Below, piece by piece: positions 17,688 to 28,126 of a stretch of DNA of 34,845 nucleotides. This stretch comes from Alphaproteobacteria bacterium. GTDB taxonomy: Bacteria > Pseudomonadota > Alphaproteobacteria > GCA-002720895. Under the pieces are notes generated by a model, which saw only the letters and a list, made by a program, of their open reading frames with translations, ran no database searches and was not told the DNA's origin. Both the position numbers and the translations under genes were made by a program. Position 1 is the first letter of the stretch. Each line of letters opens with the position of its first letter. The DNA lies in NCBI GenBank assembly GCA_022450705.1, contig JAKUPP010000009.1:1-34845 (forward strand). Direction: 5' to 3'.

Positions 17688-18197
17688 TTAATATAAATTT
17701 TGTGCAGATACCATCGCATATAACATTGGTATAGATAAAGCAGTATTTGTTCTTGAGAACAGCATTGCTTTTCTTGCTGCCATAGGCTTTTCTTCATCAC
17801 TTGCTGAAACAATTCCTAATGCAATTTTTTGATTTGGCCATATTATCATCCAAACATTATATGCCATTATTATTCCCAACCACATTCCAATTCCAATAGC
17901 AGTATGTTTCTGAACGCCATCAATTATTCCTAAGGTCAAAGCGTTAATTAAATAACCATTTAAATGTGCTGTTGATAGTCCAGTAATTATAGTAGCTAAT
18001 GCTGCCCATCTAAACCAAAACAATGCTTTTGGAGCTATTACTTTACTAATAGCTGGTTTTTCATTATCTGGAATATTCGGCATTGAAGGGATTTGAACAA
18101 AATTGAAATACCAAAGCAATCCTATCCACATAATTCCACTTAAGACATGCAACCATCTTGAAAAAAAAGCTAAATAAGTAGGATCAAAAAAGTCCAT
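17688..18197 (-). CDS. PuuD-like (DUF989/urate hydroxylase-type) integral membrane protein, membrane domain only
   Basis: RWLHVLSGIMWIGLLWYFNFVQIPSMP, FWFRWAALATIITGL, IGIGMWLGIIMAYNVWMIIWPNQ; multiple TM segments, no CxxCH haem motif in the ORF. Confidence 0.75.
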   Translation of the reverse strand: MDFFDPTYLAFFSRWLHVLSGIMWIGLLWYFNFVQIPSMPNIPDNEKPAISKVIAPKALFWFRWAALATIITGLSTAHLNGYLINALTLGIIDGVQKHTAIGIGMWLGIIMAYNVWMIIWPNQKIALGIVSASDEEKPMAARKAMLFSRTNTALSIPMLYAMVSAQNLY

Positions 18198-18205
18198 ATT
18201 TAATT

Positions 18206-18298
18206 TTAATAAATTAAGTTAATTGCTAGCACAATTACTATAGTTAATATAATTCCTATAATTATAGTTTTCGTTAAAGATTCTAATGGATTTCCCAT
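18206..18298 (-). CDS. Candidate 30-aa single-TM microprotein
   Basis: ATG at 18298 (minus) translates to MGNPLESLTKTIIIGIILTIVIVLAINLIY*; fills most of the puuD-like/uvrA gap, same strand as both neighbours. Confidence 0.55.
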   Translation of the reverse strand: MGNPLESLTKTIIIGIILTIVIVLAINLIY

Positions 18299-18322
18299 AT
18301 ATGTTAATAATGGAAAAAAAAA

Positions 18323-21187
18323 TTATTTTTGTAAAGATTTTCTTTTTATTATTTTTTCTTCGATTCTTAATACATCTTGTAAATATTGGCTAGTAAAGCT
18401 ATCTTTGAATTTTACAACTAGTATTTCAGGAGATCCTTCAGCAATAATTTTTCCACCATTTTCCCCGCCTTCTGGCCCCATATCAATTATATGATCTGCT
18501 GTCTTAATAACTTCTAGATTATGCTCAATAACAATTATTGTGTTTCCTTTATCAACAAGCGAATGTAAAACTTCTAATAATTTTTTAACATCTTCAAAAT
18601 GCAACCCTGTTGTAGGTTCATCTAAAATATATAAAGTTTGACCTGTTGATCTTTTTGATAACTCTTTTGCTAATTTTATTCTTTGAGCTTCACCACCAGA
18701 TAGAGTGGTAGCAGATTGTCCAATTTTTATGTATCCCAGTCCTACTTTTTTAAGTGTAAGTAATTTATTTTTAATGTTAGGTATAGCTTTAAAAAACTCT
18801 AAAGACTCATCTACTGTCATATCAAGCACGTCTGCTATATTTTTATCTTTAAATTTAATTTCCAAAGTATCTCTATTATATCTTTTCCCTTTGCATGCAT
18901 CACATTTAACAAAAACATCCGGTAAAAAATGCATTTCAATTTTTAAATCACCGTCGCCTTGACAAGTTTCACATCTTCCACCTTTTACATTAAATGAGAA
19001 TCTTCCAACCTTATATCCTCTTTCTCTTGATTGTGGTAAATTAGAAAACCATTCTCTTATAGGTGTAAAAGCGCCTGTATAAGTTGCTGGATTTGATCTT
19101 GGAGTTCTACCAATAGGAGCTTGATTTATTTCAACTATTTTATCTAAATATTCGAATCCTTCTAGAGATTTATATTTTTCTGGTTTTTGAATTTGATAAT
19201 GAAGTTTTCTTCCAACAGCTTTCAACAAAGATTCATTAATTAAACTTGATTTTCCACTGCCTGAAACACCTGTAACAGCAGTAAAAGTACCTAATGGAAT
19301 TTTTACAGTCACATTTTTTAAATTATTTGTATTAATACCTTTCATAATTAAAAACTGATTTTTTTTACCTTTTCTTCTATCTTTAGGTGTTGGTATATAT
19401 CTATATCTATTTAAATATTGAGATGTGATAGACTCTGTAGAAGTAAGTATTTCAGGCAATTTACCTTTAGCAACTACATTACCTCCATATACACCAGCGC
19501 CCGGACCAACATCTATAATATAATCTGCAGCTCTAATAGCCTCTTCATCATGTTCAACAACAATTATTGTATTCCCTAGATTTTTTAATTTTTCTAAAGT
19601 TTTTAAAAGTCTTTTGTTATCTCTTTGATGCAATCCTATTGATGGTTCATCAAGTACATAAACAACTCCAGTTAATCCAGAACCAATTTGCGAGGCAAGC
19701 CTAATTCTTTGTCCTTCACCTCCAGAAAGTGTTCTTGAGTTTCTTGACAGAGTCAAATAATTCAAACCAACATTTTGAAGAAAATGCAATCTATCATTTA
19801 TTTCCTTTAAGATTCTCCTTGCTATCTCATATTGAGTTTTAGTTAATTTATTTTCTAATTTTTTAAACCAATCAATTGCATTCTCAATTGTTAAAATACT
19901 AACTTCTCCGATATGTTTACCATTTATTTTGATTGATAATGATTCATTTTTTAATTTATAACCATTACAAGATTCACATGTGTCATATCTTAAATATTTT
20001 GATACTTCATCTCTGTAATATTCATTTTCATTTTTAAACCATTTTCTTTGTAAACTTGGGATAACTCCTTCAAATGTACGTTCAATAAGATATGTTCCTC
20101 TAAAAGATGTGTACTCAAATTTTATTTTTTTTTTATTGTTTCCGTATAAAATAATTTTTTTTATATCTTCCTTTAAATCTTTAAATGGAATTTCCATATT
20201 AAAATCAAATGTGTTTGATAATGCTCTAAGAGTTTGTTGGTAAAAATCGTTTGATGATTTATTCCATGGTTCAATAGCACCTTCCGCAAGACTTAATTTT
20301 GGATCTGGAACTACCATTTCCGGATCAAAATACGATTTATTACCCAAACCATTACAATCAGGACAAGCGCCAAATGGATTATTAAATGAAAATAATCTTG
20401 GTTCAATTTCTTCAATAGTAAATCCTGTGACGGGACAGGCAAATTTTGTAGAAAAAATGTCAGTTTTTTTTGTGTTTGAATTTTCAATATAAATAACACC
20501 ATTAGAAATATTCAAAGCTGTTTCAACACTATCCGTAATTTGATTTTTAATATTTTTATTTATTTCTATTCTATCTACAACTATGTCTATATTATGTTTA
20601 AATTTTTTATCTAATTCCGGCAAATCATCTGATTTATATATTTTCCCATCTATTTTAAATCTTTGAAAACCTTTTTTAATTAATTCAAAAATTTCTTTTT
20701 TATATTCTCCTTTTCTTCCTTTAACTAGAGGTGCAAGTAATAAATATTTTTCTCCAATTTTTTTTTTTAGTATATTATCAACAATTTGAGATACACTTTG
20801 TGATTCTATAGGTTTCCCTGTCTTTGGCGAATAGGGGACTCCAATTCTAGCAAATAATAATCTCATGTAATCATATATTTCAGTTATTGTACCTACGGTT
20901 GATCTAGGATTTTTTGATGTAGTTTTTTGCTCAATAGAAATTGCTGGAGATAATCCTTCAATTGAATCTACATCAGGTTTTTGCATAACTTCCAAAAATT
21001 GTCTTGCATATGCTGATAAACTTTCAACATATCTTCTTTGTCCTTCAGCATATATCGTATCAAAAGCTAATGATGATTTTCCAGATCCAGAAACTCCTGT
21101 AATAACTATCAGTTCGTTTTTAGGTATTTCTAAATCAACATTTTTAAGATTGTGTTCTTTTGCTCCAATAATAGATATTTTATCCAT
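18323..21187 (-). CDS. uvrA: Excinuclease ABC subunit A
   Basis: Two ABC ATPase modules ([39 protein letters not shown]), zinc-finger cysteines [25 protein letters not shown]. Confidence 0.98.
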   Translation of the reverse strand: MDKISIIGAKEHNLKNVDLEIPKNELIVITGVSGSGKSSLAFDTIYAEGQRRYVESLSAYARQFLEVMQKPDVDSIEGLSPAISIEQKTTSKNPRSTVGTITEIYDYMRLLFARIGVPYSPKTGKPIESQSVSQIVDNILKKKIGEKYLLLAPLVKGRKGEYKKEIFELIKKGFQRFKIDGKIYKSDDLPELDKKFKHNIDIVVDRIEINKNIKNQITDSVETALNISNGVIYIENSNTKKTDIFSTKFACPVTGFTIEEIEPRLFSFNNPFGACPDCNGLGNKSYFDPEMVVPDPKLSLAEGAIEPWNKSSNDFYQQTLRALSNTFDFNMEIPFKDLKEDIKKIILYGNNKKKIKFEYTSFRGTYLIERTFEGVIPSLQRKWFKNENEYYRDEVSKYLRYDTCESCNGYKLKNESLSIKINGKHIGEVSILTIENAIDWFKKLENKLTKTQYEIARRILKEINDRLHFLQNVGLNYLTLSRNSRTLSGGEGQRIRLASQIGSGLTGVVYVLDEPSIGLHQRDNKRLLKTLEKLKNLGNTIIVVEHDEEAIRAADYIIDVGPGAGVYGGNVVAKGKLPEILTSTESITSQYLNRYRYIPTPKDRRKGKKNQFLIMKGINTNNLKNVTVKIPLGTFTAVTGVSGSGKSSLINESLLKAVGRKLHYQIQKPEKYKSLEGFEYLDKIVEINQAPIGRTPRSNPATYTGAFTPIREWFSNLPQSRERGYKVGRFSFNVKGGRCETCQGDGDLKIEMHFLPDVFVKCDACKGKRYNRDTLEIKFKDKNIADVLDMTVDESLEFFKAIPNIKNKLLTLKKVGLGYIKIGQSATTLSGGEAQRIKLAKELSKRSTGQTLYILDEPTTGLHFEDVKKLLEVLHSLVDKGNTIIVIEHNLEVIKTADHIIDMGPEGGENGGKIIAEGSPEILVVKFKDSFTSQYLQDVLRIEEKIIKRKSLQK

Positions 21188-21216
21188 AATTTATATTAGA
21201 CTAATGTGCATTTACT

Positions 21217-21260
21217 AATTATTATTAAAAGATTAATTAATTTTTTTTTTAATAATCATT
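21217..21260. repeat. Imperfect 14-bp inverted repeat in the divergent uvrA/ssb intergenic region
   Basis: AATTATTATTAAAA (21217-21230) and TTTTAATAATCATT (21247-21260), 13/14 complementary, 16-nt spacer. Confidence 0.5.
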
Positions 21261-21271
21261 TTATATATTAA

Positions 21272-21766
21272 ATGGCTGGATCAGTAAACAAAGTAATCCT
21301 TTTAGGCAATCTTGGCCAGGATCCTGATATAAGAACAATGCAAAGTGGAAAAAAAGTAGCCACAATGTCCATAGCAACATCAGATTCTTGGAAAGATAAG
21401 GATACAGGTGAAAAAAAAGAAAAAACAGAGTGGCATAGAATTGTAGTTTTTAATGAAGGATTAATAGGTGTCGTTGAAAATTATATTAAAAAAGGGACTA
21501 AACTTTATATAGAAGGCGCTCTTCAAACTAGAAAATGGACAGACGATGCTGGAACTGAGAAATATACTACTGAAATTGTAATTCAAGGATATGGCGGTAG
21601 GATTGATATAGTAAGTGCTAAAGGAAATAACCAAGAACATTTAGAGAGTCAAGATATAGCAGATAATAATGATGCTTCTGAGAAAAAAATAGATTCAAAA
21701 GATGATAAAGAAAAAACTACAGATGATAAATCTGATAATCTTAATGAAGAAGATATACCTTTCTAA
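21272..21766 (+). CDS. ssb: Single-stranded DNA-binding protein
   Basis: NKVILLGNLGQDPDIRTMQSGKKVATMSIATS; OB fold; acidic C-terminal tip EEDIPF. Confidence 0.97.
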   Translation: MAGSVNKVILLGNLGQDPDIRTMQSGKKVATMSIATSDSWKDKDTGEKKEKTEWHRIVVFNEGLIGVVENYIKKGTKLYIEGALQTRKWTDDAGTEKYTTEIVIQGYGGRIDIVSAKGNNQEHLESQDIADNNDASEKKIDSKDDKEKTTDDKSDNLNEEDIPF

Positions 21767-21793
21767 ATTTTTTTATATTAAAAGGAGTTTATT

Positions 21794-24559
21794 TTGAGTG
21801 ATACAACATTAGGTAGTTCAAGTTCTAATAATGGTTCTAATAAAAAAGGACCATCACTTAATAAAAATTCAGGAAACGGAAATTTTCAAAATGAAGTAAA
21901 TCTTTCTTTAAAAAAAGAAATGGAAACTTCTTATCTTTCTTATGCAATGAGTGTTATTGTTAGTAGAGCTCTTCCCGATGCTAGAGATGGACTGAAACCT
22001 GTACATAGAAGAATTCTTTATTCAATGGACCAGACTGGATATCATTACAACAGGCCATATCATAAATCAGCAAGAATTGTTGGAGATGTAATGGGTAAAT
22101 ACCATCCACATGGCGATAGTGCTATATATGAGTCAATGGTAAGAATGGCACAAGAATTTTCATTAAGATTGCCATTAATCGACGGACAAGGAAATTATGG
22201 TTCAATGGACGGAGATCCCCCAGCTGCCATGCGATATACAGAAGCAAGATTACAAAAAGTATCTGATAAACTATTAGATGATTTAGACAAAGAAACAGTT
22301 AGTTTTATTGAGAACTATGATGGATCTACTGTCGAGCCTACAGTCCTACCATCTAAAGTTCCAAATTTATTAGTTAATGGTGCAAGTGGAATTGCTGTAG
22401 GGATGGCAACAAATATTCCTCCTCATAATTTAGGAGAGGTCATAGATGGGTGTATTGCATATATTGAAAATAAAGATATTACAATTGAAGAATTAGCAAA
22501 GTTTGTTAAAGGCCCCGATTTTCCTACTGGCGGAATAATAAAAGGTAAGACTGGAATTATGTCAGCTTTTAAAACAGGAAGAGGTTCAATTATTATCGAG
22601 TCTAAAGTTGAAATAGAGGAAAAGTCAAAAGATAAAAAGAAGTCTATTGTTGTTACTGAAATACCATATACGGTAAATAAGTCTAAGCTAGTTGAAAAAA
22701 TTGCAGAGGTAACAAAAGATAAAATAGTTGAAGATATTTCTGATATTAGAGACGAGTCAAACCGTAAAGGAGTAAGAGTAGTTGTTGAAGTCAAAAAAGG
22801 AGGTAATCCAGATATTATTTTAGCAAATTTATATAAACACACACCACTGAGAACAAGTTTTGGTGTAAATGCATTAGCACTAAAAGATGGCACAAGTCCT
22901 GAAGTAATGGATTTAAAAAAAATGATCAGTATTTTTGTATCTTTTAGAGAAGAGATAACAAGAAAAAGAATTTTTTATCAATTAGAAAAAGCTAGGGAAA
23001 GAGTTCATAATTTAACGGGTTTGATGATTGCTGTTAATAACTTAGATACGGTTATCAAATTAATTAGAAATTCAAAAAATCCAAATGTTGCCAAAGTTGC
23101 TCTTTTAAAAAAAGAATGGCCTGCAAAAGATTTAATTAGTTTCATTAAAATTGTTGATGATCCAAGACATAAATTAAAAAAAGCTGGAAAATATAATTTA
23201 TCATCTGAACAAGCGCATGCAATTTTAGATTTAAGGCTTCAAAAATTAACTGGATTAGAAAGAGATAAAATAGTTGATGAAGCAAAAGAATTGGGAAAAA
23301 AGATTAATGAATATTTAAATTTATTACAAAAAAAAGAATTACTTATTGAAGAAATTAAAAAAGAACTTAATGAAGTTAAAGAAAATTTTGCCGATGAAAG
23401 AAGAACGCAGATTGGAAGTGAAACTGCTGATTTTGAAGAAGAAGATCTTGTGGAAGCTGAAGATATGGTTATTACAGTAACCCACAGAGGTTATATTAAA
23501 AGAGTCCCATTAATTACATATAGAGCCCAAAAAAGAGGTGGAAAAGGAAGAAAAGCTATGGCAACTAGAGAAGAGGACTTTGTCAATCAAGTTTTTGTTG
23601 CTAATACCAAATCATCTTTATTATTTTTTTCAACAAAAGGAAAAGTTTATCAAATGAAAGTTTTTAAATTACCGGAATTTGCACCAAATGCCAGAGGCAA
23701 GCCAATGATTGGGATATTTCCATTAACTAAGAATGAAACCATATCAGCTGTATTGCCTTTACCTAGTGATAAAGAATCTTGGGAAAAACTTAATATTATG
23801 TTTTCAACATCCAAAGGTACAGTTAGAAGAAATGCCTTGTCGGATTTTGTTAAAATACAATCTAGTGGAAAAATTGCTATGAAACTTTCCGATGATGATA
23901 AATTAATTGGTGTCCATACATGTGAAGAAAAAGAAGATGATGTTTTCTTATCAACAAAAGAAGGTAAGTGTTTAAGATTTCCAATATCTAATGTAAGAAA
24001 ATTTTCTGGAAGAAACTCAGTCGGTGTTAGAGGAATTAGATTATCTAAAGAAGATACAGTAATCTCTATGTATATTTTAAAACACGCAAAATTTACAATA
24101 GATGAAAGAAATGATTATTTAAAAATTGCTAATGCAATAAGAAGGAAAGAATTAAGAAGAAGCATGCCATTTAGTAAGCTTTCAAAAGGCTCTAACTTAA
24201 GTGAAGAAAAATTTAATCAAATGGAAAGTATAGAAGAATTTATTTTGTCAGTTGCAGATAACGGGTATGGCAAAAGAAGTTCTGCATATGAATATAGAAT
24301 TACAAGTAGAGGAGGGAAAGGCATTGCTAATATGACAGTAAGTAAAAAAACAGGTAAAGTTGTTTCCTCATTTCCAGTGAATGAAAAAGATGATGTAATG
24401 CTTATTACTGGTACTGGAAAGTTAATCAGATCACCAGTTAATAAAATTAGAGTTGCTGGTCGTACAACACAAGGCGTTACATTATTTAAAGTTGAATCAG
24501 GTGAAAAAGTTCTATCTTCTGCATCAATTAAAGACTTGAATATTAATTCTGAAGAATAA
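21794..24559 (+). CDS. gyrA: DNA gyrase subunit A
   Basis: [60 protein letters not shown] start preceded by AAAGGAG. Confidence 0.97.
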   Translation: MSDTTLGSSSSNNGSNKKGPSLNKNSGNGNFQNEVNLSLKKEMETSYLSYAMSVIVSRALPDARDGLKPVHRRILYSMDQTGYHYNRPYHKSARIVGDVMGKYHPHGDSAIYESMVRMAQEFSLRLPLIDGQGNYGSMDGDPPAAMRYTEARLQKVSDKLLDDLDKETVSFIENYDGSTVEPTVLPSKVPNLLVNGASGIAVGMATNIPPHNLGEVIDGCIAYIENKDITIEELAKFVKGPDFPTGGIIKGKTGIMSAFKTGRGSIIIESKVEIEEKSKDKKKSIVVTEIPYTVNKSKLVEKIAEVTKDKIVEDISDIRDESNRKGVRVVVEVKKGGNPDIILANLYKHTPLRTSFGVNALALKDGTSPEVMDLKKMISIFVSFREEITRKRIFYQLEKARERVHNLTGLMIAVNNLDTVIKLIRNSKNPNVAKVALLKKEWPAKDLISFIKIVDDPRHKLKKAGKYNLSSEQAHAILDLRLQKLTGLERDKIVDEAKELGKKINEYLNLLQKKELLIEEIKKELNEVKENFADERRTQIGSETADFEEEDLVEAEDMVITVTHRGYIKRVPLITYRAQKRGGKGRKAMATREEDFVNQVFVANTKSSLLFFSTKGKVYQMKVFKLPEFAPNARGKPMIGIFPLTKNETISAVLPLPSDKESWEKLNIMFSTSKGTVRRNALSDFVKIQSSGKIAMKLSDDDKLIGVHTCEEKEDDVFLSTKEGKCLRFPISNVRKFSGRNSVGVRGIRLSKEDTVISMYILKHAKFTIDERNDYLKIANAIRRKELRRSMPFSKLSKGSNLSEEKFNQMESIEEFILSVADNGYGKRSSAYEYRITSRGGKGIANMTVSKKTGKVVSSFPVNEKDDVMLITGTGKLIRSPVNKIRVAGRTTQGVTLFKVESGEKVLSSASIKDLNINSEE

Positions 24560-24572
24560 AATATAATAGATT

Positions 24573-25052
24573 ATGAAAGTTGCAATATATCCAGGAACTT
24601 TTGATCCTATTACCAATGGACATTTAGATATAATCTTAAGGGCAACTAAGTTTGTTGATAGATTAGTTATTGCAGTATCGAATAATAATAAAAAAGAAAC
24701 TTTATTTGATACTAATGAAAGAGTTGAAATGATTAAGAAAGTTATTAAAGATCAAAATATTTCTAATGTCGAAGTCGATTATTTTGATGGTTTATTAATA
24801 AGCTATGCAAAAAAAAAGAATGCCAACGTTATCATTAGAGGATTAAGAGCTATTTCTGATTTTGAATATGAGTTTCAAATGACGGGAATGAACTATAAAT
24901 TAGATCCTAAAATAGAGACAGTTTTTTTAATGGCTTCTGATAAAGTTCAATTAATATCTTCAAAATTAATAAAAGAAATTAGCGCACTAAAAGGCGATGT
25001 ATCAAAATTTGTACCAAAATCAGTTGAAGAAAGATTAAAAAAAAAGAGATAA
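24573..25052 (+). CDS. coaD: Phosphopantetheine adenylyltransferase
   Basis: AIYPGTFDPITNGHLDIILRA, IIRGLRAISDFEYEFQM, LISSKLIKEIS. Confidence 0.97.
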   Translation: MKVAIYPGTFDPITNGHLDIILRATKFVDRLVIAVSNNNKKETLFDTNERVEMIKKVIKDQNISNVEVDYFDGLLISYAKKKNANVIIRGLRAISDFEYEFQMTGMNYKLDPKIETVFLMASDKVQLISSKLIKEISALKGDVSKFVPKSVEERLKKKR

Positions 25053-25106
25053 TAATGTAAGATTTCATCTATTGTTTTTCGAAACCATTGTAATAATATA
25101 TTTTGT

Positions 25107-25179
25107 GGGCGCTTAGCTCAGTTGGTAGAGCAGTGGACTTTTAATCCGCGTGTCGGGGGTTCGATCCCCCCAGCGCCTA
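25107..25179 (+). tRNA. tRNA-Lys (anticodon TTT)
   Basis: GGGCGCT-TA-GCTCAGTTGGTAGAGC-...GGACTTTTAATCC...-GGGGGTTCGATCCCCC-AGCGCCT-A cloverleaf; anticodon loop CTTTTAA; CCA not encoded. Confidence 0.95.
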
Positions 25180-25191
25180 CATTTAAACCAA

Positions 25192-26013
25192 ATGTTTTCA
25201 TTTCTTAGATATATAAAAAGCATATCACCAAGAAGACTCGAATCTATTTGGCTCCTATTAGGTTCAATTTATAGATATTTTATAAAAAAATTAAATATAA
25301 ATTTTTATGTAAATCAAAAAATTTCTACATACGGTCCTTTTAAATTACATTGTTTTTTTGCTTTTAGTAATTTCAGAAGTTGGGGATCTGAAAAAAAAAG
25401 TATATTTCCATTAATGATGGATAAATCTAAAAATAAAAAATGCATTGTTGATATAGGAGCACATATAGGATTGATGACGTTGCCATTAAGTTTAAAAGTA
25501 AAGAAGGATGCTAAGATTATTTTATTTGAGCCAAGCGATATAAATAGAAAGTTTCTTAAATTACATATGTTAAAAAATAAAATAAGAAATGTAGATATAA
25601 TAGATAAAATAGTTGGTAATAAAGTTACTAAAGATGTTTTGTTTTATGAATCAAACGAACCAACTGGAATGAATTCAATAATAAAATTTGAGAAAAAAGT
25701 TTTGTTCAAAAAAAAATTAAAAGAACAAGTATCATTAGATAGTTATTTTGAAAAAAAAAAATATAAACCAGATTTAATCAAAATTGATGCAGAAGGTTCT
25801 GAATTGTATATTTTAAAAGGTTCTATAAAAACTATATTAAAACATAAACCTGACATTTTTTTAAGTATTCACAAAAAACATTTTAAATTACTTGGAATAC
25901 AAATAAGCGAATTCTTAAGTTTTTTAAAAAAAATCAACTATAACATCAAAGATTCATCAGGAATATTCTCAAATAATTTAGATAGTAAGGAATATTACTT
26001 ATATTCAAAATAA
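25192..26013 (+). CDS. FkbM-family SAM-dependent methyltransferase
   Basis: CIVDIGAHIGLMTLPLSL, ILFEPSD, LIKIDAEGSELYILKG. The ORF-track start at 25150 lies inside the tRNA; ATG at 25192 (MFSFLRYIKS) is the sensible start. Confidence 0.85.
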   Translation: MFSFLRYIKSISPRRLESIWLLLGSIYRYFIKKLNINFYVNQKISTYGPFKLHCFFAFSNFRSWGSEKKSIFPLMMDKSKNKKCIVDIGAHIGLMTLPLSLKVKKDAKIILFEPSDINRKFLKLHMLKNKIRNVDIIDKIVGNKVTKDVLFYESNEPTGMNSIIKFEKKVLFKKKLKEQVSLDSYFEKKKYKPDLIKIDAEGSELYILKGSIKTILKHKPDIFLSIHKKHFKLLGIQISEFLSFLKKINYNIKDSSGIFSNNLDSKEYYLYSK

Positions 26014-26030
26014 GCTAAAATATAGTTAAA

Positions 26031-26402
26031 TTAATCTGCGTATGGATCCGGGGCTTCAATAATTGATTTATTACCACATCTACCAGATTCACTAAAGCCT
26101 AAATTCGTATTAACATTTATAACTGATTTTATTACATCTATAATAAAAGTGTGTTTTTCATCATTCGGACCATTTCCACCCATAATTAATAATCTACCAC
26201 CTTTTTCAACATCAGGAAAAATAGAAACCTGCATGTTTTGATTATCTTGATCTAGCCACTTAACAGTTTTTTCGTCTGTATCAAAAAGAAAAGTGTAAGA
26301 TTTATCATCCTTTAGATAGCATTTTACTGTAATACTTTCAGCTTTTAGATTTGATGTAAAAATAAAAAGTAAAACAATCAATTTAAATAAAAAATTCGCC
26401 AT
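26031..26402 (-). CDS. Small predicted exported protein of unknown function
   Basis: 123 aa with signal-peptide-like N-terminus (FLFKLIVLLFIFTSNLKAES) and two cysteines in the mature part. Confidence 0.7.
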   Translation of the reverse strand: MANFLFKLIVLLFIFTSNLKAESITVKCYLKDDKSYTFLFDTDEKTVKWLDQDNQNMQVSIFPDVEKGGRLLIMGGNGPNDEKHTFIIDVIKSVINVNTNLGFSESGRCGNKSIIEAPDPYAD

Positions 26403-26456
26403 ATCAAAATTTTAAATATTAAATAAAATACAAATTTACTTATAATAATTTTTTTT

Positions 26457-27107
26457 ATGAAAAAAAAAACAGATATTTCTCAAGTTAGATTTAAGTATAA
26501 AAAGGACATACTTGATATAAAAAGCTCAAGCCCAGATCCATTTAAACAATTTAATAAATGGATGAAAGAAGCAATAAGAAATAAAGTATTTGAACCAACT
26601 GCAATGTCATTATCAACTGTTAATAAGAAAAATAAAATTTCTAATCGTATTGTTTTACTTAAAGGTTTAGAAAAGAATAATTTTGTTTTTTATACAAATT
26701 TAAAAAGTAGAAAATCTAATGAATTAAAAGAAAATAAAAATGTAGCAGCTGTTTTTTGGTGGCCACAAATTGGAAAACAAGTAAGAATTGAAGGGTATGT
26801 TAAAATTGTAAAAAAAAAGGATGCAGATAAATATTTTTCTACAAGGTCAAGAAAGAGTCAAATAAGTGCATGGGCGTCAAATCAAAGTTCAGTGCTGAAA
26901 GATAGAGATGATCTATATAAAAGAATTAAAATAATAAAAAAACGATTCGAAAACAAAGATGTTATAAGACCTATTTTTTGGTCAGGTTATCTTATCAACC
27001 CTTTTTTATTTGAATTTTGGCAGGCTAGAGAAAATAGACTTCATGATAGAATAGTTTATAAAAAAATTAATCAAAGAAAGTGGAAAAAATACAGATTAAA
27101 CCCTTAA
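26457..27107 (+). CDS. pdxH: Pyridoxamine 5'-phosphate oxidase
   Basis: EPTAMSLSTV, RIVLLKGLEKNNFVFYTNLKSRKSNEL, GKQVRIEGYVK, FEFWQARENRLHDRIVY, YRLNP end. Confidence 0.96.
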   Translation: MKKKTDISQVRFKYKKDILDIKSSSPDPFKQFNKWMKEAIRNKVFEPTAMSLSTVNKKNKISNRIVLLKGLEKNNFVFYTNLKSRKSNELKENKNVAAVFWWPQIGKQVRIEGYVKIVKKKDADKYFSTRSRKSQISAWASNQSSVLKDRDDLYKRIKIIKKRFENKDVIRPIFWSGYLINPFLFEFWQARENRLHDRIVYKKINQRKWKKYRLNP

Positions 27108-27529
27108 TAATTTTATTAATTTCTTTTTTATTTTTGTTTAATTGTTCAACTTCAATTAAAACTTCAAAAGATAAAAATTCTAATGTTAAAAAATTAGACA
27201 AAATACAAGAAAATAATACGCAATTATCTCAAATTACAGATATTCCTATTCCAGAAGATTCTATAATTGATTTAGAGAAAACACTTATAGTTGGAGAAAA
27301 ATCTGATTGGATGGGTAGGGTGTCATTAATTAGTAAAAAAAAAGTTGATGATATTTATAATTTTTTTTTAAATGAAATGATCAAATTCTCGTATGAAAAA
27401 AAATCATCAAATAAATCTGATACTAGTACTTTAATTTTTGAAAATAATAAAAAAGTTATATTTATTAAAATATCAGAACTTAATTTACGAAAAACTTATA
27501 TAGAAATAACAGCTACTCCTGTAAACTAA
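27080..27529 (+). CDS. Predicted lipoprotein of unknown function
   Basis: Hydrophobic N-terminus followed by lipobox-like LFNC (ILLISFLFLFNCSTS); GTG start overlapping pdxH by 28 bp. Confidence 0.7.
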   Translation: MEKIQIKPLIILLISFLFLFNCSTSIKTSKDKNSNVKKLDKIQENNTQLSQITDIPIPEDSIIDLEKTLIVGEKSDWMGRVSLISKKKVDDIYNFFLNEMIKFSYEKKSSNKSDTSTLIFENNKKVIFIKISELNLRKTYIEITATPVN

Positions 27530-27537
27530 TAATTTAT

Positions 27538-28122
27538 ATGAAAAAAAATTATTTAATATTAACTTTATTTTTATCCATCTTTTTATTTATATTTTCATTT
27601 AATTCTGGATTAACTGATCAAAGTAAGAAAAAAAAAACGTTTGATCAAAAAGAGATGGTTGACAAAGCAAAGATTTATTTTGCTGATTTGTCAGAAGGAG
27701 TTGGGATAATTATAGAAAGATCATTTATGGATTTTGGACAACCATCTGCTTACATAGAAGGAGAGGAATATAGCGGAGCCTTTTTTGGCGGTTTTCGGTA
27801 TGGAGGAGGAAAGATTTATTTTAAAGATGGAACAATTAAAGATATTTTTTGGAACGGTCCATCATTAGGATTTGATTTAGGAGCCAATGCTTCCAAAGTT
27901 TTTACACTTGTTTATAATTTAGAGGTAGATAATTTTAATAAGCTATTAGGAAGATATCCTGAAGTGGAAGGCACTCTATACTTAGCTGCTGGATTAGCTA
28001 TTAATTATCAAAAGAAAGATGATATAATTATAACACCAGTTAGATCCGGATTAGGATTAAGAGCAGGAGTTAATTTAGGTTATAGTAAATATACAGAGAA
28101 AAAATCTTTCATACCGTTTTAA
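27538..28122 (+). CDS. DUF1134 / EipA-like exported protein
   Basis: Signal peptide plus GVGIIIERSFMDFGQPSAYIEGEEYSGAFFGGFRYGGGKIYFKDG and GLGLRAGVNLGYSKYT, matching the alphaproteobacterial DUF1134 family as I recall it. Confidence 0.8.
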   Translation: MKKNYLILTLFLSIFLFIFSFNSGLTDQSKKKKTFDQKEMVDKAKIYFADLSEGVGIIIERSFMDFGQPSAYIEGEEYSGAFFGGFRYGGGKIYFKDGTIKDIFWNGPSLGFDLGANASKVFTLVYNLEVDNFNKLLGRYPEVEGTLYLAAGLAINYQKKDDIIITPVRSGLGLRAGVNLGYSKYTEKKSFIPF

Positions 28123-28126
28123 TAAT

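Noticed and set aside
11354-20502. Shadow ORFs 11354..11635 (-), 15839..16036 (-), 18705..18962 (+), 20311..20502 (-)
   Set aside because: Antisense to (or, for 20311..20502, in another frame of the same strand as) serS, secF and uvrA; no support as genes.
22000-22200. GyrA quinolone-resistance region and the gyrA C-terminal insertion ([19 protein letters not shown]...)
   Set aside because: [10 protein letters not shown] is a wild-type-like sequence, and the insertion is typical of alphaproteobacterial GyrA as far as I know.
22423-22893. 156-aa minus-strand ORF inside gyrA
   Set aside because: Fully antisense to strongly conserved gyrA; its Ser/Ile/Phe-rich composition is the mirror of AT-rich coding sequence.
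25150-25191. N-terminal 14 residues (MSGVRSPQRLHLNQ) of the FkbM ORF in the track
   Set aside because: They translate the tRNA-Lys 3' half; the ATG at 25192 is the credible start.
25107-27000. tRNA-Lys as an att site with duplicated 3' end
   Set aside because: I looked for a second copy of GGGGGTTCGATCCCCC or CAGCGCCTACA downstream and found none in the window; no integrase gene is present.
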